The notes under the pieces were generated by a model. That model was not told the origin of the DNA. It did not search any database and saw only the letters and a program-made list of their open reading frames with translations. A DNA stretch of 33,058 nt from Micromonospora echinofusca (GTDB lineage Bacteria; Actinomycetota; Actinomycetes; Mycobacteriales; Micromonosporaceae). The DNA lies in the NCBI RefSeq assembly GCF_017614955.1, contig NZ_WVUH01000030.1, forward strand, positions 1 through 33,058. Reading direction: 5' to 3'. Made by a program: the position numbers and the translations under genes. Shown in pieces: positions 24,868 through 33,058 of this stretch; the first letter of the stretch is position 1, and every line of letters starts with the position of its first letter.

Positions 24868-26106
24868 ATGGATACCGCTATCGCGAGCACGGCACCGGAG
24901 CAACTGCGCGCCGCCCTGGCGGCAAACCTGTCAGAGAAAGAGTGGATCCGGACACCCGCGGTGGACGCCGCGTTCCGCGCAGTACCGCGACACCTGTTCG
25001 TGCCGGACACCGTCACCCTGGCAGACGCATACGCCGACGACGTCGTAGTCACCCAACGCGACCCGGCCGGGAAAGCAACCAGTTCCGTGTCAGCCCCCTG
25101 GCTGCAGGCCTACATGCTGGAACAAGCCAGACTCCGCCCCAGCGCCCGGGTCCTTGAGGTCGGCTCCGGCGGCTACAACGCCGCGCTGATCGCCCACGTC
25201 GCCGGCCCCGACGGCACGGTCGTCACCGTCGACATCGACACCGCCGTCAGCGACCGCGCCCGCACCAGTTTGGACCGCGCCGGCTACCGGCAGGTGACGG
25301 TGGTACAGGGCGACGGTGAGTACGGACACCAGCCCAGCGCCCCGTACGACGCCATCATCGTCACCGTGGAGACTGCGGACCTCCCACCGGCATGGCTCGA
25401 CCAACTCGCCCCGCACGGTGTTCTCATCGCGCCACTGCGGATACGCGGCATGACCCGGTGCCTCACCCTACGACGCCACGACGACCATCTTCTCGCCACA
25501 GCGGCACTGCAATGCGGGTTCGTGCCGATGCAGGGCAACGGACGCAGCCCCACCCGCCGTCTGCCCCTGCGCGGCGACGATGTCGTCCTGATCCTGGACG
25601 ACACCACCACCGAGGCGAACCTGGACGCACTCACTTCGGCGCTGCACACCCCACGGCTGGACGCCTGGTCGCCGGTCACCATCACCATGCAGGACGGCTC
25701 TTCCTTCGAGTCGCTGCACCTGTGGCTGGCCAGCCAGCCCCGCCCCTTCGGCGTTCTCGCCGTAGACCGCGAGCGCACCGCCGGCCTCGTCGACCCCCAA
25801 GACCGATTCGTCTGCCCGACCCTGCTCACCACCGACAGCCTCGCCTACCTCGCCATGCGGAAACTCGACGACACCACCTGGCAGTTCGGCACCCACGGCT
25901 TCGGACCCCATGCCGACACCCTCACCACCGACATGCTCGACCTCATCACGGTCTGGGACCACGACCACCGGCACGGTCCCGGCCCGAAGATCACCGCACA
26001 CCCCACCGGCACACACCCACCCACGCCCGACCGACCCCAGCTGCTCATCGCCCGCCGCCACACCACGATCACCATCACCTGGCCCGCCACGGGAGAGCCG
26101 CGATGA
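24868..26106 (+). CDS. Second PIMT-like methyltransferase (FxLD type)
   Basis: 412 residues from ATG 24868, preceded by GAGAAGGGG; an ATG at 24781 would overlap the previous stop and add 29 unlikely residues. It is a paralogue of the methyltransferase at 22338, with AAFRAVPRHLFVPD, VLEVGSGGYNAALIAHVAG (SAM site), GDGEYGHQPSAPYDAIIVT and a long C-terminal extension. Both share CGFVPM followed by Gly/Asn in the extension. Having two of these in one locus suggests two targets or a division of work. Its stop overlaps a short ORF by ATGA. Confidence 0.75.
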   Translation: MDTAIASTAPEQLRAALAANLSEKEWIRTPAVDAAFRAVPRHLFVPDTVTLADAYADDVVVTQRDPAGKATSSVSAPWLQAYMLEQARLRPSARVLEVGSGGYNAALIAHVAGPDGTVVTVDIDTAVSDRARTSLDRAGYRQVTVVQGDGEYGHQPSAPYDAIIVTVETADLPPAWLDQLAPHGVLIAPLRIRGMTRCLTLRRHDDHLLATAALQCGFVPMQGNGRSPTRRLPLRGDDVVLILDDTTTEANLDALTSALHTPRLDAWSPVTITMQDGSSFESLHLWLASQPRPFGVLAVDRERTAGLVDPQDRFVCPTLLTTDSLAYLAMRKLDDTTWQFGTHGFGPHADTLTTDMLDLITVWDHDHRHGPGPKITAHPTGTHPPTPDRPQLLIARRHTTITITWPATGEPR

Positions 26107-26306
26107 CCGTCGACCCGTGCTCCCAGCGACTTGGGCCGAATCTCCGCGTGGCGGCGCAACATTCGTCCTTGGGCAACCTGCGAATGGCCTTACGATCCGA
26201 ATGGTTGATCGAGTCAGATGACTTGGTCGAGACGGGAAAAGCGGACAATCACCGTTTTCCGCATCAGCGTTTCGCCGCCAAGAGGGAATTAGCCGACACG
26301 GTTTGA
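26103..26306 (+). CDS. Possible short ORF coupled to the second methyltransferase
   Basis: A 67-codon frame starts within the methyltransferase stop (ATGA). It reads MTVDPCSQRLGPNLR and contains only one Cys and no FxLD motif, so it is not an obvious lanthipeptide precursor. It may be a truncated gene or chance. Confidence 0.25.
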   Translation: MTVDPCSQRLGPNLRVAAQHSSLGNLRMALRSEWLIESDDLVETGKADNHRFPHQRFAAKRELADTV

Positions 26307-26488
26307 GTGGAATCTCCAGCGCCAGGGACGGGGATATTTGGGCGTACAGTCGGCCTTGTCTAGCAGCACTCGCGCCGGCCCGGCGGCACGGCAACTTCGC
26401 TGCACCGTTGCCGGTGCCTGGGAGGCCAATTGACGAGGACCGTAGCCGTCCGGGTCGGGCGCACACGGAAGTTGTTCGAGGAGGACCC
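26107..26488. promoter_or_regulatory. Region before the S9 peptidase
   Basis: Apart from the doubtful short ORF, no gene is seen. Parts (about 26200-26340) are richer in A+T than the neighbours, consistent with a promoter. GAGGAGGACCC at 26479-26488 is the ribosome site of the peptidase. Confidence 0.4.
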
Positions 26489-28324
26489 GTGAGGCTGGCG
26501 GACAGGAGCGCTGCCGTCACGATGGAGGACGCGGTCCGCGCCTCTGTGAGCTACGACCAACTGCGTGCCGGCGATGGAGCCCTGCACTGGTTGGAGACTC
26601 GCCCCGAGGCTGGCGGGGTTGCGACAGTGACGCGCTGGCGGCCCGGCGAGGGCATGCATGACGTCAGCCCGGACAACTTCGACATCACCAGCGGCGTTCA
26701 CGCCTACGGTGGCGGGTCGTTCGCCGTCGCGGACGGAACATTGTGGTGCATCGGCAGCGACGGCCTCTACCGGGGCCGTCATCACAACGATGAACTCGAG
26801 TTGGTCAGTCCGGGATCCTTCGGCGACCTGACGATCGGCAATGGCGAGCTACTGGCTGTTCGGGAGTCGGAGCATGGTGACGACCTCATCGCGGTGTCAC
26901 TCACGGGTGCTCCGCAGATGCGAACTCTCACCGCATCCCGAGGATTTCTCGGCGCGCCTCGGCCAGGTCCAGAGTCGTTGGCCTGGACCGCTTGGAGCGA
27001 CCGTGACATGCCCTGGGATGCGTGCGAGGTATGGGTAGCTTCCTACTCGCCGCTTGGCAATCCGGAGGACCCGACGAAGCTGGCCGGAGGCTCCGACGAG
27101 TCGGCGGTGGAGCCAAGGTGGGGGCCTGACGGCGCGTTGTACTTCGTGTCCGACCGTAGCGGCTGGCGGAACCTTTACCGATGGGACGGTCACCAGGTTC
27201 AGCCGGTAGCACCTATCACGGGTGAGTGCGCCGCAGAGCCGTGGGAGCTGGGTTACACGTCGTACGACTTCCTTGACGACGGCCGGATCGTCCTGGCAGT
27301 GCAGGAGGGGCCGAGACACCGCCTTGTCGTCATCGACCCCGACAGCACCACTCGCCCGGTGCACGTACCGTATACGTCGATCAAGCCCTTCCTGGCTGTG
27401 CAGGGGGCGACGGTGGCATTGATCGGGTCGTCGCCAACCGCAGCTCCACAGGTTGCGCTCGTGCACTTGGGCACGGCCGCCGATCCACAGGTGGAGGTAC
27501 TCGCCCGTTCGGAGCATGCCGAACTCGAGGGGACGCAGGTATCGACTCCGACGGAGCTACGGGTTCATGTCGCGGGCGATCGAGAGGTACTTGCCCTGGT
27601 GTATCCGCCGACGGCCTCGGCGGCAGACTGGCGGGCACCCGTGATCGTTCGAGCGCATCCTGGACCTACCGCCTCCTGCCTGCTGCGCCTGGACTGGCAG
27701 GCACAGTTCTTCACCAGTCGGGGGTTCGCCGTCGTGGACGTCGACTACCTTGGCAGCACCGGGTACGGTCGGGCCTTCCGGGAGTCGCTCTACGGCCGTT
27801 GGGGCCTCGACGACGTCGCTGACTGCACTGCAGTGGCGGACCATCTGCTGGCAACAGGACGAGCCGTGCCGGGGCAAGTCTTCATCCGTGGCGCCAGTGC
27901 CGGCGGATACACGGCCCTGCACGCGGTGGCGCAGAACGGTCCGTTCGCCGCCGCCACGGCCGTTTCAACGATCGTGGACCCAGACCGGTGGGCGGAAACC
28001 GTGCCTCGGTTCCAGCGCGCGCACGCCAGACGGCTACAAGGCGGTGCCGGACGAGTCCGATCCGCAATCATCCAGCGGCCGGTGCTACTAATTCATGGCA
28101 CCACCGATAACGTGGCGGTGGTCGAGGATGTGCGAAAACTCGCCGATGAACTGACAGCTCATGGTACGCCCCACGAACTGCTGCTTCTCCCCGACGTCGG
28201 TCACTATGTGGCGACCTCCCCGATGGCGGGAGGTGCGCTGGAGGCGGAGCTCGCCCACTACCGTTTCGTGATGACAGCTACGGCGCCCAACCAAGGGGAT
28301 CAAACGGCAGCCAGTTCGGTGTGA
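26489..28324 (+). CDS. S9 family (prolyl oligopeptidase-type) serine peptidase
   Basis: 611 residues from GTG 26489 with GAGGAGG upstream. The first 380 residues look like the beta-propeller of acylaminoacyl peptidases (RWGPDGALYFVSDRSGWRNL). The alpha/beta-hydrolase domain follows: FTSRGFAVVDVDYLGSTGYG, the nucleophile elbow GASAGGY (Ser near 468), HGTTDN (Asp near 539) and DVGHYV (His near 571). It hydrolyses short peptides in the cytoplasm; no signal peptide is seen. In a RiPP locus it could trim a leader, but such peptidases are common elsewhere. Confidence 0.88.
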   Translation: MRLADRSAAVTMEDAVRASVSYDQLRAGDGALHWLETRPEAGGVATVTRWRPGEGMHDVSPDNFDITSGVHAYGGGSFAVADGTLWCIGSDGLYRGRHHNDELELVSPGSFGDLTIGNGELLAVRESEHGDDLIAVSLTGAPQMRTLTASRGFLGAPRPGPESLAWTAWSDRDMPWDACEVWVASYSPLGNPEDPTKLAGGSDESAVEPRWGPDGALYFVSDRSGWRNLYRWDGHQVQPVAPITGECAAEPWELGYTSYDFLDDGRIVLAVQEGPRHRLVVIDPDSTTRPVHVPYTSIKPFLAVQGATVALIGSSPTAAPQVALVHLGTAADPQVEVLARSEHAELEGTQVSTPTELRVHVAGDREVLALVYPPTASAADWRAPVIVRAHPGPTASCLLRLDWQAQFFTSRGFAVVDVDYLGSTGYGRAFRESLYGRWGLDDVADCTAVADHLLATGRAVPGQVFIRGASAGGYTALHAVAQNGPFAAATAVSTIVDPDRWAETVPRFQRAHARRLQGGAGRVRSAIIQRPVLLIHGTTDNVAVVEDVRKLADELTAHGTPHELLLLPDVGHYVATSPMAGGALEAELAHYRFVMTATAPNQGDQTAASSV

Positions 28325-28499
28325 GCCGGAGATTCGTGAGTTCGGCGAGTGCGTGCGTTCTCAGCTACCACTGGCTCAAGGTCGGCTTGCACCTCAACGC
28401 GCGGGCCACCACAGCGTGCAGCGCGGATCCCACGGCCGACGTCGTCTGGGTCTCACTTCCTCTCGCCGCCGTGAGCGCCATGTGCAGCGCCGGCTCGGG
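28325..28499. other. Gap after the peptidase, no gene supported
   Basis: A GTG frame from 28321 runs through here but overlaps an opposite-strand gene remnant and has no recognisable content. Confidence 0.4.
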
Positions 28500-28912
28500 G
28501 TGGCCGCAGTGCATCATCCGCCAACCTCGCATCCAACCCGGGATTCGTTCCCCATACAGCGAATCTTGAACCCAGCGTCCGGTCTTCTCGGCCAGCCATA
28601 GAGCAGATTGCAGGTTGGCGCGAGAGCAGCCAGCTTCCTGAGGGTTCGACAAGATTCTCGCTCACCAGCACCCAGCTTGCCTCTGTCGAGGTTCAACAGC
28701 GCCAACCTCAGGCCAGCCGAGCTGATCGCCGACACCAGAGCCGCCAGGCCTTCACGAGGAGGGGTTCGGCTGCTCGAACGGCCACCAGATCTCAATGCAT
28801 CGAACCCCGCATTCACGGCTGCTGTCAGTCGATCAAGAAGAGGTAAGTCGAGATGAGAGAGCGAGATGTTTAGGCTTAATCGCAAAGCAAACTCCTGCTG
28901 GTTTTGACGCAT
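28500..28912 (-). pseudogene. Hydroxypyruvate isomerase-like (TIM barrel) remnant
   Basis: On the minus strand the frame from 28912 reads LRLSLNISLSHLDLPLLDRL, then AAVNAGFDALRSGG and LVSAISSAGLRLALLNLDRG, which follow the N-terminal pattern of hydroxypyruvate isomerase-type sugar isomerases. The next piece, LAEKTGRWVQDSLYGERIPG, lies in another frame. Only about a third of the usual 260 residues can be traced and key residues (the WWPF-like segment) have been replaced by Ser/Arg. It is a decayed fragment. Confidence 0.55.
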
Positions 28913-29195
28913 CGCCTGACAAATTTCTGCAGATAACCGCGGCAGGCCGCCCCTCCCACATCCCAGAGATCAACCATGAGGTCTACCTGCACGCCTACAA
29001 ACGCCCGCAACTCCGGTTGTCCGCAACGCGTTATCGACCACTCCGATTCTGCAACGCCGGTAGCGAGTCCTAGACTCAAGCCGGTTTGCCTGAACGATCG
29101 GATGTCCGGACGCCAGGGGCCGGGCGCGGCCATATGTCGCAGTGCCGGCGCTGCTGAGCGCGTCCGGTTCCCACGACGGATAAGAGGTACTGTTG
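28913..29195. other. Probable gene debris upstream of a Nudix gene
   Basis: No intact gene. A minus-strand frame near 28960-29010 reads LRAFVGVQVDLMVDLWDVGG, faintly like the vDLMvD strand of enolase-superfamily enzymes, but nothing else supports this. Confidence 0.3.
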
Positions 29196-29630
29196 GTGCC
29201 CGAGAAGGTCACTAAAGAGAAGGTCCTGTGCTACATCGTTCGTGACGGAAAGTTGCTGGTCTTCCGGCACACCGATTACAGCTACGAGGAAGTCGGCATC
29301 CAGGTCCCGGCCGGCAGCATCCGCGCAGGCGAGACGCCGGAAGCGGCTGCGCTTCGCGAGGCTCAGGAGGAGACCGGCTTGAAAGACTTCAAACTCGTGC
29401 GGAAGCTCGGCGAGACCGAGTACGACATCAGCCCATACCGGTTCGAACGCCAGCATCGCCACGTCTTCCACCTGGAGCTGAGCGAGTCGGCGCCAGAGCG
29501 GTGGATGAGCAAGGAGGACCACGACGGGAAGCAGAAGCCCACGCACTTCGAGTGCTTCTGGATCCCAATCGAGGCCGCCCACATCCTCCAGTCCGGCCAA
29601 GGCGCCCTGTTGGGACACCTGTACCACTGA
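29196..29630 (+). CDS. Nudix hydrolase
   Basis: 144 residues from GTG 29196, with AAGAGG upstream; TTG 29193 is also possible. The Nudix box GSIRAGETPEAAALREAQEE followed by TGL fits the consensus fully. KEKVLCYIVRDGKLLVFRHT at the start and ERQHRHVFHLEL in the middle resemble small MutT-like enzymes. It converges with the duplicated Nudix gene, leaving 6 bases between stops. Confidence 0.88.
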   Translation: MPEKVTKEKVLCYIVRDGKLLVFRHTDYSYEEVGIQVPAGSIRAGETPEAAALREAQEETGLKDFKLVRKLGETEYDISPYRFERQHRHVFHLELSESAPERWMSKEDHDGKQKPTHFECFWIPIEAAHILQSGQGALLGHLYH

Positions 29631-29636
29631 TCTCTC

Positions 29637-30152
29637 TCAGACTACGACGGGCTGCGCTGCGATCGGATGTCCCCGCATCAGGATCCCGTCCCGCCGCAGG
29701 CCTTCCTCGATCTCCCGCGTCGGGTACCGGGCGACACCGGCGTCGTTGAGGATCCGCATCACCGTCGGATGCGGCTGCACCTCATCAACCGGTGCCTGCA
29801 GGACCCCGTCCACGTGATGCCCGCCGGCCGCGACCCGTATCGCGGTGCCGGCACGGAACGCGAACATCACGAAGTGGTAGGAACCGTCCTCGGCGCGGAT
29901 CTCGTACACCCCGGTCGGCGTCAGCTCGCCGACCTCGAAGCCAGCCTCCTCCACCGTCTCCCGGCAGGCCGCCTCCTGCGCCGACTCCCCGAACTCCACC
30001 TTGCCGCCCGGCAGCAGCAGCCAACCCGCGTAGGGACCCCGCTGCTGGCGCACAAACACCACCTCGCCCGAGTCGATGGGAACGACCGCCAGCGCGGCGA
30101 TAGTCGGCTTCGCGGTCACAATCACCCGTCCCAGAGTGCAGGCCAACACCAC
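29637..30152 (-). CDS. Nudix hydrolase, duplicated copy 2
   Basis: 171 residues. The Nudix box GGKVEFGESAQEAACRETVE followed by EAG is complete. Relative to copy 1 it keeps the base near the N-terminus that copy 1 lacks, so it reads VIVTAKPTIAALAVVP in one frame and is the better-preserved version. The GTG at 30152 is a reasonable start. It is no longer linked to a functional CYTH gene. Confidence 0.85.
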   Translation of the reverse strand: MVLACTLGRVIVTAKPTIAALAVVPIDSGEVVFVRQQRGPYAGWLLLPGGKVEFGESAQEAACRETVEEAGFEVGELTPTGVYEIRAEDGSYHFVMFAFRAGTAIRVAAGGHHVDGVLQAPVDEVQPHPTVMRILNDAGVARYPTREIEEGLRRDGILMRGHPIAAQPVVV

Positions 30153-30501
30153 TCACGTCCCACCTCGACGCTACGCGACGAGACGGGAGGAGCTCGCCGC
30201 AACGCCGCGAACCTTCCCACGACAACCAAGACGGCCAGCGGATGGAGGTGGACACCGTTGACCTACCCCGGTAACAGGGAGGCGTTGCTGCTCATCGCTG
30301 ACGCCGATCTGCTCCACCGGCCGCAACCGCTGCGACCAAACAAACCGATCGCCCTAGTCACCGTGCCCACACCGCCACAGCCGCAGCCGCCGCACACCGT
30401 CATCCCCAGCTTCACCGGCAGCCAACTCCTGCCGGTGCTCACCCGGACCCACAACGGCGGATCCGCCAGCATGCCCGGCACATCCCGGCCGGCGCCCTGC
30501 T
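29637..30501. repeat. Segmental duplication, copy 2
   Basis: Counterpart of 11656-12535. It carries a whole Nudix gene, the divergent promoter region and the first 80 or so codons of the CYTH gene, then stops being similar abruptly in GCCCTGCT. The 129-bp repeat copy B begins 40 bases further on. Confidence 0.9.
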
Positions 30502-30503
30502 GA
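30258..30503 (+). pseudogene. Truncated duplicate of the CYTH gene start
   Basis: From TTG 30258, with the same GGAGGTGG upstream as at 12294, the frame reads LTYPGNREALLLIADADLLH and closely follows the first 65 or so codons of the CYTH protein. It then diverges near 30450 and stops at 30503. The ExExK domain is missing, so the product would have no tunnel-enzyme function. Confidence 0.8.
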
Positions 30504-30541
30504 TTGTGGAGGTTGGCGGTAGCCCATGACCGGCTCGCGCT

Positions 30542-30670
30542 GTCGAAATTCTGTCGGAGTTGGTGTCGGAGTCTGCCGACTATGTCGTGGCGCGCTGTTG
30601 CGGGCGTGTCGTGTGGTGGGCGTCTTACGGTCGAATCCATGCCCTCCGGACGTCTCGGCTTCATCGTTGG
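30542..30670. repeat. 129-bp repeat, copy B
   Basis: Gap-free match to 16274-16402, including the paired GTCGGAGT motif and the start of the short frame MPSGRLGFIVG. It precedes the decayed Nudix sequence, as copy A precedes an intact one. Confidence 0.85.
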
Positions 30671-30676
30671 TCTGTC

Positions 30677-30960
30677 TCGTAAGCGGTTGGTCGCTGGTCG
30701 TCTATCCGAACGACGGATTCTGCAGTCGAGCCGACCTGACCTGCCAGACGTCGGGGGAGATTCCCGGCGGCTGCGTCGAGGCCGACGGGTATCCCTGCCA
30801 GGCGTCGGCCCGGCGTGGCTGCGAGGAACTCGGGCTGGATCTGTCGCGGGGCCGGCTGCTCGTGGTCGACAGGTGCCACCACGTATCGGTCGCGCCGAGA
30901 GAGTCATTCGCCTACGAAGGCAGCGGCGCCCAGGACGGTGGCCAGGCGGGACGAACCACG
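30677..30960 (+). pseudogene. Decayed Nudix sequence
   Basis: One plus frame contains GEIPGGCVEADGYPCQASAR followed by RGCEELGLDLSRGRLLVVDR. This follows the Nudix box closely, but the first Glu is shifted and the RE pair is RG, so metal binding would be impaired. The frame continues to 31131 with low-complexity sequence and has no good start. It looks like a remnant of another Nudix gene. Confidence 0.5.
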
Positions 30961-31244
30961 ATGCCGACCGACGAGTTGGAGCGGGGCCCGGGCCCGACCC
31001 CGCCGGAGGCCGCACTGCGGCTACCGCCGCTGCGGGCCTGGCAGGTCACCGAAACGTCCACGCACACGCCAACGGGTCCACCCGCAACTTCGAACACGGG
31101 CTCGGAGGATCTGATCGCGAATCGCCGCTGACTCCATCGCCGCCCCACCGCAACCCTCCATCGCGCCAGTGGCATTTCACCTGCCGCCCTCCGGTCCACA
31201 CGCGGAACCGCACGAGTTCCGCTCACCATTCCCGGGAGGTACCC

Positions 31245-33058
31245 GTGTCCCAGACCGACCAGCCCACACCATCCCCGCCGGACCCGGCGCCGCGGGACTC
31301 GGTGTTGCCGGAGTTGCGGGAGATGTGGTGGGAGACCGGCGTACGCGCTCGGGCGCAGGCCGGACTGTTCGCCGTCTTCTCCGAACTGCCCCGTCTGATC
31401 GGGGCCGCTCTCGTGGTGAGCTGGCGTGCCGACCGGGTCCGAACGTCGGTGGTGGCAGCGACGACGGTCGGCGCGGGGGTGATGTCGGCGTTCGGGCTCC
31501 TCGCGACACAGCGGGTGCTGGTGGAACTGTTCGCCGGCGGACCCACCGCTGACAAGGTGATCGCCGCGTTGCCCGCCCTGGTCGCCCTCGCGGCGGTGAC
31601 CGCGCTGCGCGCCGGCATGGCCACCGCGATGGGATACGCACAGAACGGCCTGACCCCGAAGGTCGACCGCGAGGTCGAACGGGGCCTGTTCGAGGTGACC
31701 ACGGCGGTGCGGTTGGAGGCGTTCGACGCCGACGCGTTCGCCGACGACATGGAACGCGCCTCCCGTGGCGCGGACTCCACCACCGGTCTCGTGCAGGCAT
31801 CCATGAACCTACTCGCCGGCTTGGCCGGCGTCCTCGCCGTCGCGGTCGCCGTCGCGGTGATCCACCCGCTGCTGCTGCTCGCCCTGCTGGTCGCCACCGT
31901 CCCGAACGGGTGGGCGTCGCTGCGCGCCGGGCACCTGCGCTACCAGACCTACGCCGCCGGATCCGTACGACGCCGCCGGTTGTGGCTGCTGCACCAGCTC
32001 ATGGCCGAACGCGACTCCGCCCCCGAACTACGCTCCTACGGCCTACGCCGGTTCCTGCTCGACCAGTACGACCGAGTCATGAACGTCGAGACCGGCATCC
32101 AACTCGCGCTGGCCCGCAGGGTCACCACGACCACCACCGTCGGCGCGATGATCGGCGGGATCGCCACCGCCGCCGTCTACGTCCTGCTCGGCGTGCTGCT
32201 CATCGACGGGCAGATCCCCCTCGCCGCCGCCGCGACCTGCGTCATCGCCGTGCAGTCCGCGCAACGCTCCCTGGCCGTGGTCACCTTCCAGATCGATCGC
32301 GCCTACACCGAAGGGCAGCACTTCCGTGACTACACCGGCTTCATGGCCCGCGCCGCCGACTACCTGCCACCCGCTACCACCATCAACCCACACACCGCGC
32401 CCGCCGACCGGTTGCGCGAGGTGAGCGTCGACGCGGTCAGCCTGCGCTACCCCGACCGCGACACGGCAGCCGTCGACGAGGTGAGCATGACCATCGAGAC
32501 CGGCCAGACGGTGGCGTTCGTCGGGGAGAACGGCTCCGGCAAGTCGACCCTCGCCGCCATGATCGCCACCCTGCGCACCCCCACCGCCGGGACCATCCGC
32601 TACAACGGCCGCCCCACCGGCGACTGGGACACCGACACGCTGCGGGCCCGCATCGCCGTGGTCACCCAGGAGTACCACAAGTGGCCCTTCACCGCCGCCA
32701 CGAACATCGCCATCGGCGACATCAGCACGACGCCCGGACAGGACCGCATCGAGGGCGCCGCCGCCCGCGCCGTCGCCCACGACATGATCACCGAACTGCC
32801 GCACGGATACGAAACCCTGCTCGACCGCACCTTCGCCAACGGGCAGGACCTCTCCGGCGGCCAGTGGCAACGCATCACCGCCGCCCGCGGCTTCCTCCGC
32901 GACGCCGACCTGCTCATCATGGACGAGCCGTCCTCCGCCCTCGACCCCCGCGCCGAGGACGCCCTCTTCCAGGCCATCCGCGACCGGCAGGGACACCGCA
33001 TCACCATCCTGATCACCCACCGGCTGGCCAACGTCCGCCACGCCGACCGCATCTACGT
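31245..33058 (+). CDS. ABC exporter (fused permease and ATPase), runs off the window
   Basis: At least 604 residues from GTG 31245 with GGGAGGT five bases upstream. Hydrophobic segments over about residues 60-320 form the permease (AGLAGVLAVAVAVAVIHPLL, GAMIGGIATAAVYVLLGVLL). The ATPase has Walker A GENGSGKS, signature LSGGQWQRI, Walker B LLIMDEPSSALD and the H-loop ITHRL. This half-transporter type exports lipids, drugs or peptides and is common in lanthipeptide clusters. Only the last residues are missing. With the methyltransferases to the left it may export a modified peptide; the intervening debris makes this uncertain. Confidence 0.9.
   Translation, partial: MSQTDQPTPSPPDPAPRDSVLPELREMWWETGVRARAQAGLFAVFSELPRLIGAALVVSWRADRVRTSVVAATTVGAGVMSAFGLLATQRVLVELFAGGPTADKVIAALPALVALAAVTALRAGMATAMGYAQNGLTPKVDREVERGLFEVTTAVRLEAFDADAFADDMERASRGADSTTGLVQASMNLLAGLAGVLAVAVAVAVIHPLLLLALLVATVPNGWASLRAGHLRYQTYAAGSVRRRRLWLLHQLMAERDSAPELRSYGLRRFLLDQYDRVMNVETGIQLALARRVTTTTTVGAMIGGIATAAVYVLLGVLLIDGQIPLAAAATCVIAVQSAQRSLAVVTFQIDRAYTEGQHFRDYTGFMARAADYLPPATTINPHTAPADRLREVSVDAVSLRYPDRDTAAVDEVSMTIETGQTVAFVGENGSGKSTLAAMIATLRTPTAGTIRYNGRPTGDWDTDTLRARIAVVTQEYHKWPFTAATNIAIGDISTTPGQDRIEGAAARAVAHDMITELPHGYETLLDRTFANGQDLSGGQWQRITAARGFLRDADLLIMDEPSSALDPRAEDALFQAIRDRQGHRITILITHRLANVRHADRIY

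Larger units (their letters stand above)
30504..31244. other. Non-coding and remnant region before the ABC exporter
   Basis: Contains the 129-bp repeat copy B, a decayed Nudix sequence at about 30677-30960 and, from about 31130, an upstream region for the exporter. GGGAGGT at 31234-31240 is that gene's ribosome site. No intact gene is seen. Confidence 0.5.

Noticed and set aside
26103..26306. Short ORF after the second methyltransferase as the lanthipeptide precursor
   Set aside because: It has one Cys and no FxLD motif; kept only as a doubtful ORF.
25468..26520. Long minus-strand open frame of 350 codons
   Set aside because: It is antisense to the second methyltransferase and has no recognisable protein content.
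28321..28569. GTG frame with several Cys, Ser and Thr that might be a RiPP precursor
   Set aside because: No FxLD or other leader motif, it overlaps an opposite-strand gene remnant, and it has no ribosome site beyond the peptidase end.
30625..30650. GGTCGAATCC resembles a tRNA T arm
   Set aside because: No matching acceptor, D or anticodon stems surround it, and the other repeat copy has a change in the loop.
32043..33041. Minus-strand open frame of 332 codons
   Set aside because: It is antisense to the ABC exporter, whose ATPase motifs are unmistakable.
1..33058. CRISPR arrays
   Set aside because: No regularly spaced short repeats were seen; the repeats found are two long dispersed pairs.

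Overview
The window is GC-rich throughout, uses GTG and TTG starts freely, and carries gene families typical of soil actinomycetes: an XRE/TPR regulator, a long STAND/WD40 protein, PIMT-like RiPP methyltransferases, and IS1380-, IS5- and IS982-type elements. It is most likely accessory chromosome of an actinomycete, perhaps Micromonosporaceae or Streptomycetaceae; the genus cannot be fixed from the sequence alone. Insertion sequences, a segmental duplication, truncated genes and several single-base frameshifts mark it as a turnover region.

Layout. 1-85: edge of a transposase element. 339-2632 (minus): a two-gene unit, an unknown protein and an AbiJ-like protein with a nuclease tail, probably antiphage. 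2967-4568 (minus): three overlapping phage/plasmid-type genes, including a decapitated PAPS-reductase-family protein. 4691-6984 (plus): a helical-repeat protein coupled to an ankyrin protein. 7088-8770: an IS1380-type element that has cut the head off a flavoprotein gene. 8773-14096: a tightly coupled plus-strand operon coding for flavoprotein (C-terminal part), endonuclease III-like glycosylase (frameshifted), TGT/DpdA-like TIM barrel, QueD-like protein, CYTH tunnel protein (frameshifted) and FolE, with a Nudix gene on the opposite strand inside it. 14297-16065 (minus): a GNAT acetyltransferase and an XRE/TPR regulator. 16449-17255: a Nudix hydrolase and an IS5-type remnant. 17296-21117: a NIPSNAP protein convergent with a membrane-anchored STAND ATPase carrying fourteen WD40 repeats. 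21471-26106 (plus): a broken thiopeptide-type bacteriocin biosynthesis gene and two PIMT-like FxLD-type methyltransferases separated by an unknown helical gene. 26489-28324: an S9 peptidase. 28500-31131: remnants (hydroxypyruvate isomerase, a decayed Nudix), two intact Nudix genes and the second copy of an approximately 0.87 kb duplication. 31245 to the end: an ABC exporter open at the window edge.

How the genes may work together. The most unusual locus is 8773-14096. FolE makes dihydroneopterin triphosphate from GTP; QueD-family enzymes act on that product; TGT/DpdA-family TIM barrels exchange a guanine for a deazaguanine in RNA or DNA; and an Nth-like glycosylase would act on DNA bases. Finding these in one translationally coupled operon with a flavoprotein and a CYTH tunnel protein, without QueE or QueC, suggests an undescribed pterin- or deazaguanine-linked nucleic-acid or nucleotide modification pathway. 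This is inference. Three of its six genes are damaged in this copy, so here it may be decaying, or the frameshifts may be sequencing errors. The right half resembles a partial FxLD-type lanthipeptide locus (tailoring methyltransferases, split dehydratase domain, peptidase, exporter), but I found no precursor peptide.
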